From Exiguobacterium acetylicum (lineage in GTDB: Bacteria; Bacillota; Bacilli; Exiguobacteriales; Exiguobacteriaceae): DNA of 64,000 bases. Below the pieces are notes generated by a model. That model was not told the origin of the DNA and did not search any database. It saw only the letters and a list, made by a program, of their open reading frames with translations. Made by a program: the position numbers and the translations under genes. This document shows, piece after piece, positions 35,164 to 44,828 of the stretch. Numbering within the stretch: position 1 is the stretch's first letter; every line of letters begins with the position of its first letter. Location: assembly GCF_022170825.1 (NCBI RefSeq), contig NZ_CP081878.1, positions 522,001-586,000 of the forward strand, read 5' to 3'.

Positions 35164-36513
35164 ATGCATCGTATTTCATACTCGGTCGGAGGCATCGTAC
35201 TTGCGGCATTTTTAATTTGCGGTAGCGTGCTGTTCGGGACATTGTATTATCAGCTATCTCAAACGCGAACGCAGGAAGTAGTAGATGGTTTACTGAACCG
35301 AGGAAATACACATCGTGATGTCCTTGTCGATTCCTATGACCAAACGACGATGCGCCATGTAAGCATGATGGAAGCAGATTCATCGTTTACTGTGGTGATC
35401 ACTGATGCAGAGGGGAAACAACTCGAAGCGTCGCGACCTTTGTCGAATGAGATGAAAAGTGTGCTAAAGCATACGGATTTTGATTACCGTCAACAAGGAA
35501 AAATCGTTACGATGCGTGACTTTTTAATGACGGATAGTCCCATCACTATTGACGGAATACATCGTGGTCATGTATTCATGTTTGCTTCTAAAACAATCGT
35601 GGATCACGTACTTGATCCCTTGAAACAACAATTTTTCCAAGTTAGTTTGTTAGCACTTTTATTAGCAGGTGCGGCAAGCATTTGGACGACCCGACTCATC
35701 TCTCGTCCGTTAATTCAAATGGAAAAAGCGACGGCACGTCTATTAGATGGAGAAGGTGGAGAGTTGCCGATTGATCGGCAAGATGAACTGGGACAATTGG
35801 CGCGTTCGATTCAGCAATTAAAACAGGATCTTGATTTTTTGAATCGGGAACGCTCCGAATTTTTAGCAAGCGTATCTCATGAACTTCGTACACCATTGAC
35901 ATATATAAAGGGATACGCGGATATTCTCGAACGCCAAACGTTGTCGCCGGATGAACAACAACGCTACATCACAATCATTCGAGAAGAAAGTCAGCAAATG
36001 AATGAGTGGATTGAACAATTATTTTGGCTAGCACGGATTGATGCCAATGCTTTTACGATGGAACGAAAACCTATCGATATCGAAGAGTTGATTCATCAAG
36101 TGATACGGTTAGTGCGTAAGGACATCGAACAAGAAAATGTTTCGCTAGAGATAGAAGGTGAGCGATTACAAGTGATGGGGGATGCGCAACAGTTACGTCA
36201 GATGATCATGAATATCATTGAAAATGCGCGTCGACATACTTCGTCTGGGAAAATCATTGTTCGTTATGGTGTCAATGAAGCAGGTGCTTTCATTCAAATC
36301 GAAGATACAGGAGAAGGGATAGCTACAGAATCCTTGCCTCATGTAACGAAACGACTCTATCGAACGGAAGCGTCTCGTTCTCGAAAGCATGGAGGAACAG
36401 GTATTGGACTATCCATCGTTGAAGCCATTGCGCAGGCTCATGGAGCAGAGTTGATCATCAAGAGTCAACTTGGACATGGAACACAAGTGACACTGCAATG
36501 GAAGGAGAAATAA
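35164..36513 (+). CDS. sensor histidine kinase
   Basis: A 449-residue membrane kinase. A membrane segment at about 8-30, an extracellular sensor of about 130 residues and a second segment near 155-180 lead into a HAMP linker. The phosphoacceptor is His239 in SHELRTPL, and the ATPase domain shows NIIENARRH, DTGEGI and GGTGIGLSIV. Histidine and methionine residues in the sensor (MRHVSMMEAD) would suit a metal signal, but that is speculation. It is followed after one base by the regulator gene. Confidence 0.94.
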   Translation: MHRISYSVGGIVLAAFLICGSVLFGTLYYQLSQTRTQEVVDGLLNRGNTHRDVLVDSYDQTTMRHVSMMEADSSFTVVITDAEGKQLEASRPLSNEMKSVLKHTDFDYRQQGKIVTMRDFLMTDSPITIDGIHRGHVFMFASKTIVDHVLDPLKQQFFQVSLLALLLAGAASIWTTRLISRPLIQMEKATARLLDGEGGELPIDRQDELGQLARSIQQLKQDLDFLNRERSEFLASVSHELRTPLTYIKGYADILERQTLSPDEQQRYITIIREESQQMNEWIEQLFWLARIDANAFTMERKPIDIEELIHQVIRLVRKDIEQENVSLEIEGERLQVMGDAQQLRQMIMNIIENARRHTSSGKIIVRYGVNEAGAFIQIEDTGEGIATESLPHVTKRLYRTEASRSRKHGGTGIGLSIVEAIAQAHGAELIIKSQLGHGTQVTLQWKEK

Positions 36514-36514
36514 A

Positions 36515-37165
36515 ATGCCGCATGTATTGATCGTAGATGATGAACCAAGAATGCTTGAACTACTGAAATTATACATTCAGCCGTATGGGTATACGTGTCA
36601 GCTTGTGGATTCTGCGCAGCAAGCGCTTGACCTCTGTCGTCAAAACATATTTGATCTGATTTTACTCGATGTCATGATGCCAGAGATGGACGGTTGGACA
36701 TGTTGCCGTCTCATTCGAGAACATTCTAACGTTCCGATTTTAATGGTAACGGCTCGGAATCAGCGAGAGGACATCATCCGGACGCGAGAAGTCGGGGCGA
36801 ATGATTACGTATCAAAACCGATTCAAGAAGGGGAACTGATTGGACGGATGGAAGTTTTATTGCAGCAACGATATGATGGTCTATCCTATGATCGGAAAGG
36901 ATATCGTTGTAGTTACCTCCAACAAAAGATTTCGTTAACGAAGACAGAGTTTGAGTTATTAGGTGTATTTTTAGATTCTCCACGACGTGTTTTGACGCGG
37001 GATCAGCTAACGACGATGTTATGGGGAGTGGAAGCGTCTGTAGACGAGCGGACGATCGACTCGCATATTAGACATTTAAGAGAAAAACTACGTGTTTGTG
37101 GTTTTCCGATTGAACAGCATCTGGAAACAGTTCGCGGAATCGGATACCGCTGGACACACCAGTAA
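36515..37165 (+). CDS. OmpR/PhoB-family response regulator
   Basis: A 216-residue DNA-binding regulator. The receiver domain holds the acidic pair in VDDEP, the phosphoacceptor Asp52 in LLDVMMPEMDG and Lys in VSKPIQ. The C-terminal winged helix ends ETVRGIGYRW. It forms a pair with the kinase immediately upstream. The linker is short, so the protein is slightly smaller than typical members. Confidence 0.95.
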   Translation: MPHVLIVDDEPRMLELLKLYIQPYGYTCQLVDSAQQALDLCRQNIFDLILLDVMMPEMDGWTCCRLIREHSNVPILMVTARNQREDIIRTREVGANDYVSKPIQEGELIGRMEVLLQQRYDGLSYDRKGYRCSYLQQKISLTKTEFELLGVFLDSPRRVLTRDQLTTMLWGVEASVDERTIDSHIRHLREKLRVCGFPIEQHLETVRGIGYRWTHQ

Positions 37166-37181
37166 AGGGGAAATTCAAAAC

Positions 37182-37748
37182 ATGACAACACTCTATTTTG
37201 TACGGCATGCACACTCGACATACTCACCAGATGAGCGAGCACGTCCACTTTCCGATACAGGACAGGCAGATGCGATACGTTTACTGGAAACGTTCCAAGG
37301 AATTCCAATCGACAGATTTTACAGCAGTCCGTATCGACGGGCGATTGAGACGGTTGCACCGCTCGCGGAGGTACGTCAACAACCAATCATTGAGGTAGTG
37401 GAACTACGAGAGCGATTGTTAGCACCGGGAGAGCTTGACGATTTTCAGGTCGCCGTCACGTATGTATGGCAACATCCGAACGAGAATCCGTACGGTGGCG
37501 AAACGAACAAAGAAGCATCGCAACGAATTAGGCAATTCATCGACGAACTAGTAGAGAAGCATCCTGACGAAACAGTCGTTCTTGGAACACACGGAAACAT
37601 CATGGTGTTACTCTTAGAAACATTTGATTCAGCGTTCGATTACACGTTTTGGAAGTCCTTACCGATGCCAGCCGTGTGTCGAATGGATGTGAGATTAGGA
37701 GAAAAGGCGGACATTCATGTCGTACCACTTTTGACGAATACAAAGTAA
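37182..37748 (+). CDS. histidine phosphatase family protein (phosphoglycerate-mutase-like)
   Basis: A 188-residue phosphatase with the catalytic motif FVRHAHS at the N-terminus, the partner Arg in SSPYRRAIET and the second catalytic His in VLGTHGN. The ATG follows AAAGGGGAAA; a longer frame overlapping the regulator gene is spurious. It is 16 bases downstream of the regulator gene and may be co-transcribed. The substrate is unknown. Confidence 0.92.
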   Translation: MTTLYFVRHAHSTYSPDERARPLSDTGQADAIRLLETFQGIPIDRFYSSPYRRAIETVAPLAEVRQQPIIEVVELRERLLAPGELDDFQVAVTYVWQHPNENPYGGETNKEASQRIRQFIDELVEKHPDETVVLGTHGNIMVLLLETFDSAFDYTFWKSLPMPAVCRMDVRLGEKADIHVVPLLTNTK

Positions 37749-37793
37749 AAAAGAGACGGAACTGATGAGTGAATCAGTTTCCGTCTCTTTTTT
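37747..37793. terminator. bidirectional terminator, phosphatase/desaturase
   Basis: A stem of about 18 pairs (AAGAGACGGAA-CTGAT with its complement) is flanked by AAAA and TTTTTT. Confidence 0.92.
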
Positions 37794-37806
37794 AATTGGA
37801 GAAATC

Positions 37807-39294
37807 TTAAGGCGTAGGAACAGCACCTTCATGTTTTCGAATCAAGTCCGCTGTCAATTGACCGGACAAGGTGACCATCGGAACACCACCACCTGGATGA
37901 GTAGAACCGCCGACGAAATAAAGCCCTTCGTATAAGTCACTCTTTGATGGGATCTTGAATCCACCGTTTTTCTTCCGATCTGCTGCGACTCCATAAATCG
38001 ATCCACCGTTTGGACCATATAGTTCCTTCAAATCTTCCGGTGTAAAACGATATTCGAACTCGATCGATTCACGAAGTCCGTGAAGGCCCATTCGTTCCAG
38101 TTTATCGAGAACGACTTCGCGGTACGCATCCCAGTCGACCTCTCCTTTTTGAAGTGTTAGTGGTGGAACATGCGTCAAGACGAATAAGTTATCCTTCCCT
38201 TCAGGAGCTTGGGAAGCGTCGGATTTTGACGAGACACCAACGTAAATCGTCGGATCCTCAGGAGGGGTACCTTCTTTGAACATTTGGGCGAATTCACGCT
38301 CTGGATTTTCTGAGAAAAAGAAATTATGATGAGCTAACCCACTATACTCACGATTCACACCGAGTAGTAATACGAGTCCGGAGACGGATGGTGCGAACGA
38401 CGCCTGTAATTTTTTAGCTTGCTTCCGGGCTTTTTTCTCAGGTACGATCCGTTCGTAAGTCGGAATGACCTCAAGGTTTGAAACGACGATGTCTGCTGCA
38501 TGGAAGGTTCCGTTCGATAGAACACCGACGGCTTTTTTATTCTCAAGGACAATTTGTTCGACTGGTGAGTTGAGATGAACCGTAACACGGAGTTCATCGA
38601 GCAAACGTTTCATCGCACGCGCAATTTGATACATACCACCTTTGACATAATAGATACCAAGCCCCATTTGAACGTAAATCATCTGATTGAAGACTGCAGG
38701 TGCTTGATATGGATTGGAACCAACGTACATGACCATGTAGTTGAACAGTTGTTCAAGATACGGATCATTGAGATGTTTTTTCGTACCGGTTGCAACGGTA
38801 TTCATCGGATCCATCTTCAACAAATCAGACATCGTATGATATTTTTTTAAATCCTTTAAATCTTCAAGACTATATTTATAGAAACTGTCGAGACATAAAT
38901 CATACATTTGCTTTGAGTAGCGGAACAATTCGACGAAATCAGCACGTGACGAAACCTGCTCGACTTCTTCAAGCATTCCAGGTAAGTCACCTTTGACATC
39001 GATTTTTGTGCCGTCCTCAAAGAACGTTCGCCATTGTGGCTCAATGCGTTCGATTTCTAAGTAATCATCTAAGTTCCGATGTACGCTTGAGAAGAGTTGT
39101 TCCAGTACCCAAGGCATCGTTAAGATGGAAGGACCAGTATCGAAAGTAAACCCTTTTCCACTACGTTGATTCAGTTTCCCTCCAACGTTCGCATTCTTTT
39201 CAAGCATCGTGACCGCATAACCATCTCCAGCTAAACGAATGGCAGCAGACATACCGGCAAGACCGGCTCCAATGACGATTGCGCGTTTCTTCAA
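37807..39294 (-). CDS. phytoene-desaturase-family oxidoreductase (CrtN/CrtP-like carotenoid enzyme)
   Basis: A 495-residue flavoprotein. The N-terminal FAD motif VIGAGLAGMSAAIRLA and the following GGKLNQ and FDTGPSILTMP are family hallmarks, as is the C-terminal LYFVGGSTHPGGGVPMV. It could be the C30 desaturase CrtN or the terminal oxidase CrtP; these are hard to part by eye. Exiguobacterium species are orange, and C30 carotenoids have been reported. I favour a TTG start 11 bases after AAAGGAG; an in-frame GTG nine bases earlier sits too close to the site. No other crt genes adjoin except perhaps the upstream methyltransferase-like gene. Confidence 0.88.
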   Translation of the reverse strand: MKKRAIVIGAGLAGMSAAIRLAGDGYAVTMLEKNANVGGKLNQRSGKGFTFDTGPSILTMPWVLEQLFSSVHRNLDDYLEIERIEPQWRTFFEDGTKIDVKGDLPGMLEEVEQVSSRADFVELFRYSKQMYDLCLDSFYKYSLEDLKDLKKYHTMSDLLKMDPMNTVATGTKKHLNDPYLEQLFNYMVMYVGSNPYQAPAVFNQMIYVQMGLGIYYVKGGMYQIARAMKRLLDELRVTVHLNSPVEQIVLENKKAVGVLSNGTFHAADIVVSNLEVIPTYERIVPEKKARKQAKKLQASFAPSVSGLVLLLGVNREYSGLAHHNFFFSENPEREFAQMFKEGTPPEDPTIYVGVSSKSDASQAPEGKDNLFVLTHVPPLTLQKGEVDWDAYREVVLDKLERMGLHGLRESIEFEYRFTPEDLKELYGPNGGSIYGVAADRKKNGGFKIPSKSDLYEGLYFVGGSTHPGGGVPMVTLSGQLTADLIRKHEGAVPTP

Positions 39295-39310
39295 ATGAAT
39301 CACTTCTCCT

Positions 39311-39856
39311 TTAATAGATGAATGGAATCAATCGTTTTCGTTTTGCGGCCCATACCGTATACGCGGGTCCAAAACCTTTCGTTAACATCGCTTCCTCGAT
39401 TCGAATCCGGTAGAGTAAGAAAAAGAACATCAAAAGTCCAGAAAGAATGAAAAGTCCGGACTGACCGGTGAACAAGGGGAAGCTCATCGTAATCAACAAC
39501 AATCCACTGTATAACGGGTGACGTAAAAAACGATAAGGACCGCTACTGACGAGCTGATCACCAGATGCCACGACGACATGACGCGTGAACTGCTGTTTTA
39601 AATGCAGGATTCCCCATAGTCTTAGGGAAACGCCACACCATAACAAAATGCATGAAGAGATGCGCATGAATAAAGAAACGGTTTCATTCGCAAAGAGGAA
39701 AGCGCAGACGATCGTTCCGCTTAGGACGAGGAAAATCAAATAAAAACTAACCTGTTCTGCTGCCCCTGACTTGGACTCAGAGCGATTCCGGAAACGGATC
39801 ATCTCACCGATCCAGCAGATACTACCAATACTGAAGATCCATTCCCAAAGTGACAC
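39311..39856 (-). CDS. isoprenylcysteine carboxyl methyltransferase-like membrane protein
   Basis: A 181-residue protein with about five membrane helices and the C-terminal ICMT/PEMT motif SGPYRFLRHPLYSG, then RIRIEEAML. Such enzymes use S-adenosylmethionine at the membrane. The start is GTG, eight bases after AAAGGAG. It is 16 bases upstream of the carotenoid desaturase gene on the same strand, so the two are probably co-transcribed. Methylation of a carotenoid or other polyprenyl product is a possible role, inferred only from context. Confidence 0.82.
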   Translation of the reverse strand: MSLWEWIFSIGSICWIGEMIRFRNRSESKSGAAEQVSFYLIFLVLSGTIVCAFLFANETVSLFMRISSCILLWCGVSLRLWGILHLKQQFTRHVVVASGDQLVSSGPYRFLRHPLYSGLLLITMSFPLFTGQSGLFILSGLLMFFFLLYRIRIEEAMLTKGFGPAYTVWAAKRKRLIPFIY

Positions 39857-40010
39857 GTGCGCTACTCCTTTCTACATCAGAATCATGTTTCGCAAACGCA
39901 TACATCGTTATTTACCCATTGTAATTCGTCCTTAAGCTACATTTAGAAAACTTCAGAAATACTTCATTTTCATGACAAGCATTCCGAAAGAACCCTGTCT
40001 GAAAAAAAGA

Positions 40011-40049
40011 ATGGTATTCTAATCTAAAATATGGATGCAGATTAGATTA
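40011..40049 (+). promoter_or_regulatory. candidate promoter and inverted repeat before the VanY-like gene
   Basis: TGG-TATTCT (40012-40020) resembles an extended -10. TAATCTAA (40020-40027) and TTAGATTA (40042-40049) form an inverted repeat with a 14-base spacer just after it. It could be a 5' hairpin or an operator. Confidence 0.35.
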
Positions 40050-40072
40050 TGCACAAAGGAGATATATGATTC

Positions 40073-40900
40073 ATGAAATACATCAAGACACTCATCACGA
40101 CGTTGACATTAACAGCGGTCTGTACAACAGCGTACATACCAACAGCCGATGCATCGACTTCTTCTTATCGACAAGCGAAGACAGCTCTTCATTTACGTAA
40201 AGGAGCATCGATTGAACAACCGAGTATTGCCGTCATTCCAACAGGTGTTTACGTGACGGAACTGTCGAAAATCGGTACGTGGTCAAAAGTACAATATGGA
40301 ACGAAGATTGGTTATGCGAGCACGAAGTATCTACTGACGGATGAACAAATCGGTGGAAAACGGATCAGCAAGACCCTTATTGCGAATAAGAATTTAGCGC
40401 TCCGCTCGACGTATGCGCCTGGAGAGAATCAACAAGCAAGAGCGGCATTTGAAAAGATGCGTCTTGCAGCAAAAAAAGAGGGAATCACGCTTGTTGCGTT
40501 TAGTACATATCGTTCTTATGCCTATCAAAAGGCGCTATTTGATAAATATGTCGCTCGAGATGGATACGAAAAAGCAAGTACGTATAGTGCAGAACCGGGT
40601 AAAAGCGAACATCAGACTGGACTTGCTTTTGATATCGGTGGAGCAGATTCTTCGAAATATGCAATGTTTAGCTTTGCAAAAACAAAAGAAGCGAAGTGGT
40701 TGTTTGCAAATGCTCACCGGTATGGCTTCCATCTTCGCTATCCATCAGGCAAAGAGTCTTGGACGGGTTATACGTATGAAAGCTGGCACTATCGCTATGT
40801 CGGAGCAACGCTTGCTGCTCGCCTGAAAGTCAGTGGACTAACGATGGAGGAGTACTTCCACCTTGCACCTTGGAAACCAATAAAGGTTTCGACTCCTTAA
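40073..40900 (+). CDS. secreted D-alanyl-D-alanine carboxypeptidase, SH3b-VanY
   Basis: A 275-residue exported protein. A signal peptide ends near TADAST. Residues about 35-95 form a bacterial SH3 domain (TALHLRKGASIEQPS), and residues about 110-265 form a VanY/LAS peptidase domain with SEHQTGLAFDIG (metal His and Asp) and ESWHYRYVG (catalytic Glu/His). It trims peptidoglycan stem peptides. AAAGGAG precedes the ATG. Confidence 0.93.
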   Translation: MKYIKTLITTLTLTAVCTTAYIPTADASTSSYRQAKTALHLRKGASIEQPSIAVIPTGVYVTELSKIGTWSKVQYGTKIGYASTKYLLTDEQIGGKRISKTLIANKNLALRSTYAPGENQQARAAFEKMRLAAKKEGITLVAFSTYRSYAYQKALFDKYVARDGYEKASTYSAEPGKSEHQTGLAFDIGGADSSKYAMFSFAKTKEAKWLFANAHRYGFHLRYPSGKESWTGYTYESWHYRYVGATLAARLKVSGLTMEEYFHLAPWKPIKVSTP

Positions 40901-40965
40901 AAACATGGTAAATAGAGGATGTTGACTTAGTCGGTTATTCGTCTCAGGTGAAAGAGGTGGAACGA

Positions 40966-41442
40966 ATGGCAAAAAAAGATGCAAAACATCACATTATGAC
41001 GTTTACGTTCAAAGAAGAAGCGACATCCTATCAAGTATTCAGTGAGTTGAAGAAGTATCATGCTCGAGGACAAGTCGATTTTGAACAGATTGCTGTTATT
41101 AAACGGAATGAAAATGGTGCTTTTTCATTTGAAGATGCAGCAGACTTAAGCGGCTCGAATCGCGCCGTCAAGGGTTCGTTGATCGGAATGGCAGTTGGTA
41201 TCCTAGGAGGACCGTTCGGTATCTTGCTTGGTTCAATGACCGGCATGCTGATTGGTGGTTCAAAGGACATGAAGGAAAATCAAGAAATCCAAGAGACATT
41301 CAAACGAACACTCGGTGTCATTCCACCTGGACAAACAGGAATCATTGCCATTGGGGAAGAGTTTGAACCATCCGTTCTCGATGGATTAGTGGCGCAACAT
41401 GAAGGTACATTAGAACGAACCGATGAACAGTTAGAATCGTAA
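40966..41442 (+). CDS. DUF1269-like protein with a glycine-zipper segment
   Basis: A 158-residue protein with a glycine-rich hydrophobic centre (about residues 65-100, LIGMAVGILGGPFGILLG) that may insert in or touch the membrane, between two soluble parts. The ATG at MAKKDAKHH follows AAAGAGGTGG; an upstream GTG is less likely. Such proteins are often stress-induced, but no clear sigma-B promoter is seen here. Confidence 0.75.
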   Translation: MAKKDAKHHIMTFTFKEEATSYQVFSELKKYHARGQVDFEQIAVIKRNENGAFSFEDAADLSGSNRAVKGSLIGMAVGILGGPFGILLGSMTGMLIGGSKDMKENQEIQETFKRTLGVIPPGQTGIIAIGEEFEPSVLDGLVAQHEGTLERTDEQLES

Positions 41443-41455
41443 GCGTTATTGAATG

Positions 41456-41493
41456 AAAGGAGCCGATCGCTTTAATTGCGATCGGCTCCTTTT
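41456..41493. terminator. bidirectional terminator before the RND pump gene
   Basis: AAAGGAGCCGATCG and CGATCGGCTCCTTTT arms surround an eight-base loop. Confidence 0.92.
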
Positions 41494-41502
41494 GATGTGG
41501 AT

Positions 41503-44500
41503 TTACTTAGTTGTGCGTTCTTTTTTTGCTTTTTTAAAGAAGAACAACTCATAGACGACTGGAACGATGATGAGCGTCAACAACGTAGATGTTGTTAATC
41601 CGCCGATAACCGTCAAGGCAAGACCTTTTGAGATCAACGTTCCTGAAGAAGTCGTTAATGCGAGTGGTACCAAAGCCATGATTGTTGCAAATGCAGTCAT
41701 CAGGATTGGGCGTAATCGTGTTTTACCCGCTTCAATCAATGATTCACGAATTGGCATACCACGTCCGACGTTTTGACCAATCCGGTCGACGAGAACGATT
41801 GCGTTCGTGGTAACGATTCCGATCAACATGAGGAAACCGATCATGACACTGACCGATAGCGGTTCTTTTGCCAAGAAGAGCGTGACGAGCGAACCAATTG
41901 GAACAAAGATCAGAGATGACAAGATGATGAACGGAATCCGAGCTTTTCCGAACGTGATCAACATTGTCAGGTACACGAGTCCGATCGCAACGACGATTGC
42001 GATTCCGAGTGATTGGAAGATTTCGACTGTATCATCGTTTCCGCCACCACTCGTCAGTGAAACACCGTCTGGTAAGTCAATTTTTTCGACGTCAGCTTTC
42101 ACTGCATTCGATACGTTTTGAACGTCGTCTCCTTTAACTTGTCCAGAAACGCGAGCATATACTTTTCCGTCGAGCTTTTGAATCGATGTGAACGTCTCGA
42201 CTTCATTGACGTTCGCGACATCTTTCAAAGCGACAGGACCGTTTGCTGAGAAGAGTTGGACGTCTTCGAGATCTTCTTTCGAGACGAGTCCTTCTTCGTA
42301 AGACAATTGTACATCTTGATCCTTATTATCGAGATTTAGCGTACCAACTGTAACTGGCTTCGTTTGGTCGTTGACGGTACCAAGAATCTGGAAGCCAGAT
42401 AGTCCGCGATCACTCGCTTTTTCTGGATCGATTTCAACGAGGAATTGCTTTTGTTTTTCACTGAAGTTATTTGTGATATATTTCAAATCATTGTTTTTCG
42501 ACATATTATCTTCGACGAGTTTTGCGGCCTCTTGAAGGGCTTCAAGGTCGTTTGAGAACAAGTCGACATCGACGTTGTTATTCGATGGAGGACCACCTGT
42601 CGATAGTTCAGCAACGCTGATTTTAACATCAACATTTTCATCTTGAGCGATGTCTTCCATCTGTGTTTCAAGTGACTTGATTATCTTTTCGACGTTTGCA
42701 CCGTCCTTCAAGTTCAGGAAGTAGCTTGCTTTATTATCGAGACGTAAGCCTGTCGTAAAGTCACGTGCTCCGACAGAAGTCGTCACGTCAGCAATTGCTT
42801 GTTCTTTATCGAACATCTTTTCCATCTCAAATGAGACGTCACTTGTTTTTTCAAGTGATGTGGCAGCTGGGAGTTCAAGCGATGCTGTTAACGTCTTCGA
42901 CGCCTCGTTCGGAATGAACGTAAAGCCGAGACGCGGTACGATCGCAAGGGAACCACCGAGAAGGAGGAACGATACAATCAAGATGATTGCCTTGTGCGAG
43001 AGTGATTTTTCAATCAACTTGCCATACCAACGTTGAAGAGCGCCTTCTTTTTCTTCAGCGGGTACCTTCTTGAAAGCAAACTTCGCAAGAATCGGTACGA
43101 TCGTGATGGCAACGAGTAGTGAAGCAAGTAACGAGAAAATGATCGTCAAAGCAAACGGTAAGAAGAACTTACCAGTAATTCCACCGACAAATCCGATTGG
43201 CAAGAAGACGACGACAGTCGTCAACGTCGATGACGTAATCGCTTTTAGAATTTCCTTCGTTGATTGTTCGATGATTTCATCCGTCATACCGGCTTCTGAT
43301 TTTCGAACGCGCCGGAAGATGTTCTCGATGACGACGATACTATCATCAACGACACGACCGACTGCAACAGCCATCCCACCAAGCGTCATGATATTCAGTG
43401 AGATATCTTGCCAGTTCAAGAAGATAGCTGCAATGAGCAACGATAATGGAATCGAGACGATGGCAATGATCGTTGCACGGATGTTCCGTAAGAATAAGAG
43501 AACAGCTAGCGATGCGAATAGGGCACCAAGTAATCCTTCTTTAACGAGTGTCGCGACGGATTCCTCGATATCTTTCGCGGAATCGATTCCAATCGTATAG
43601 TCGACTTGATCGTCATATTTGTTGAGGATCTTCGTGACTTCATCTGCGATTTCGACCGTATTAGCATCTTGTTTTTTCGTAATCGCCATCGATAAAGAGT
43701 CTTTTAAGTCGTAACGTGTTTTTTCGCTTTGTTGCGAGACCGCTTCAATCTTAGCGATATCTTCGAGGCGAATCGGTTCTGCAGGTTGAGACGCCTGATC
43801 TGCAGTCGCTCCACTTGTTGTACTTGGTGGTCCTTGCGTTGCACCTTGTGGCGGACCGCCAGCAGATGAACCACCTGTTTGACCGTTACTAGTTGAGCCA
43901 GTTGCACCAGCAGCTGGTGTTAATTGAAGATTTTTTAGTTTATCTAGATTTTCTAGTTTTTCCTCGACGCGAATCGGAATCTTCGAGTCGTTTTCCGATA
44001 ATTGTCCAGATGGGAACGAGACATATTTTCCATTGATTTGTTCCTTGATGCTCGAAAGTGATAATCCTGCTTCCGTTGCTTTCTCTTTATCAACGGTGAT
44101 TTGAACAAGATCGTCTTTATAACCACCAACGGAGACGCTGTTGATACCTGGGATCTTGTTTAGTTCAGGCTCAATCTCCTCCTTCAAAATTTTCTCGATG
44201 TCTTTACCATCTTTACTAAAGAAGGAGATGTTATAGATCGGGAATGAGCCGAATGACAAACGATTCAATTTCGTCGTTGCTTCCTCTGGGAGATTTGCAT
44301 CCTGAATAGCAGCATCGATTTGTTGTTCAACCTTATCCATATCGGTATCAAACGGGAATTCGATGTTTAAGATACCGATACTTTCATAAGAAGAGCTCGT
44401 CAGCTTGGTAGCCCCTTCAATACCTTTAAGAGAAGTTTCGAGCTTTGAGACGACTTGTTTATCGACATCGTCAGGTGATGCACCAGGGTAAACCGCTTCG

Positions 44501-44643
44501 ATTGAAATCTGAGGGAACTCGATTTCCGGGAACTGATCGACTTTTAATTGTGAGAAAGAATAGACGCCCCCTAAAATTAATAGGATTGCAATGATGAAAA
44601 CAGCAACCGAGTTCTTCAAACTAAATCGGGTTAAAAAGTTCAT
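41503..44643 (-). CDS. RND-family efflux transporter, SwrC/YerP-like
   Basis: A 1046-residue pump with 12 membrane helices and two large extracellular loops. The proton-relay Asp pair lies in GRVVDDSIVVIENIF. It fits the Gram-positive SwrC group, known to export surfactin and other amphiphiles. A Gly/Ser/Pro/Gln-rich stretch of about 48 residues (about 242-289) interrupts the first porter loop. No membrane-fusion protein gene adjoins it. It stands alone, with a short upstream gap and a tRNA gene behind its start. Confidence 0.94.
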   Translation of the reverse strand: MNFLTRFSLKNSVAVFIIAILLILGGVYSFSQLKVDQFPEIEFPQISIEAVYPGASPDDVDKQVVSKLETSLKGIEGATKLTSSSYESIGILNIEFPFDTDMDKVEQQIDAAIQDANLPEEATTKLNRLSFGSFPIYNISFFSKDGKDIEKILKEEIEPELNKIPGINSVSVGGYKDDLVQITVDKEKATEAGLSLSSIKEQINGKYVSFPSGQLSENDSKIPIRVEEKLENLDKLKNLQLTPAAGATGSTSNGQTGGSSAGGPPQGATQGPPSTTSGATADQASQPAEPIRLEDIAKIEAVSQQSEKTRYDLKDSLSMAITKKQDANTVEIADEVTKILNKYDDQVDYTIGIDSAKDIEESVATLVKEGLLGALFASLAVLLFLRNIRATIIAIVSIPLSLLIAAIFLNWQDISLNIMTLGGMAVAVGRVVDDSIVVIENIFRRVRKSEAGMTDEIIEQSTKEILKAITSSTLTTVVVFLPIGFVGGITGKFFLPFALTIIFSLLASLLVAITIVPILAKFAFKKVPAEEKEGALQRWYGKLIEKSLSHKAIILIVSFLLLGGSLAIVPRLGFTFIPNEASKTLTASLELPAATSLEKTSDVSFEMEKMFDKEQAIADVTTSVGARDFTTGLRLDNKASYFLNLKDGANVEKIIKSLETQMEDIAQDENVDVKISVAELSTGGPPSNNNVDVDLFSNDLEALQEAAKLVEDNMSKNNDLKYITNNFSEKQKQFLVEIDPEKASDRGLSGFQILGTVNDQTKPVTVGTLNLDNKDQDVQLSYEEGLVSKEDLEDVQLFSANGPVALKDVANVNEVETFTSIQKLDGKVYARVSGQVKGDDVQNVSNAVKADVEKIDLPDGVSLTSGGGNDDTVEIFQSLGIAIVVAIGLVYLTMLITFGKARIPFIILSSLIFVPIGSLVTLFLAKEPLSVSVMIGFLMLIGIVTTNAIVLVDRIGQNVGRGMPIRESLIEAGKTRLRPILMTAFATIMALVPLALTTSSGTLISKGLALTVIGGLTTSTLLTLIIVPVVYELFFFKKAKKERTTK

Positions 44644-44828
44644 GTGAACGCTCCTTTCATTTATATGTGCTTATTTACATAGTAGAGGACACTCATAGAA
44701 GCCGCAACTTTAAAACTGTTTTTACTCAAAAAGATCTTTTGAAAAAAGATAAAACTTTTTTATTAAAAAGGCTTTACACTTTTCGATATGTTGCTATAAT
44801 AAAAACATACCCAGTAACAACACAGCAT

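Noticed and set aside
40890-40915. Sigma-B promoter (GTTTCG..GGTAAA) before the DUF1269-like gene
   Set aside because: Poor match in both elements, and the -35 lies inside the preceding coding region.
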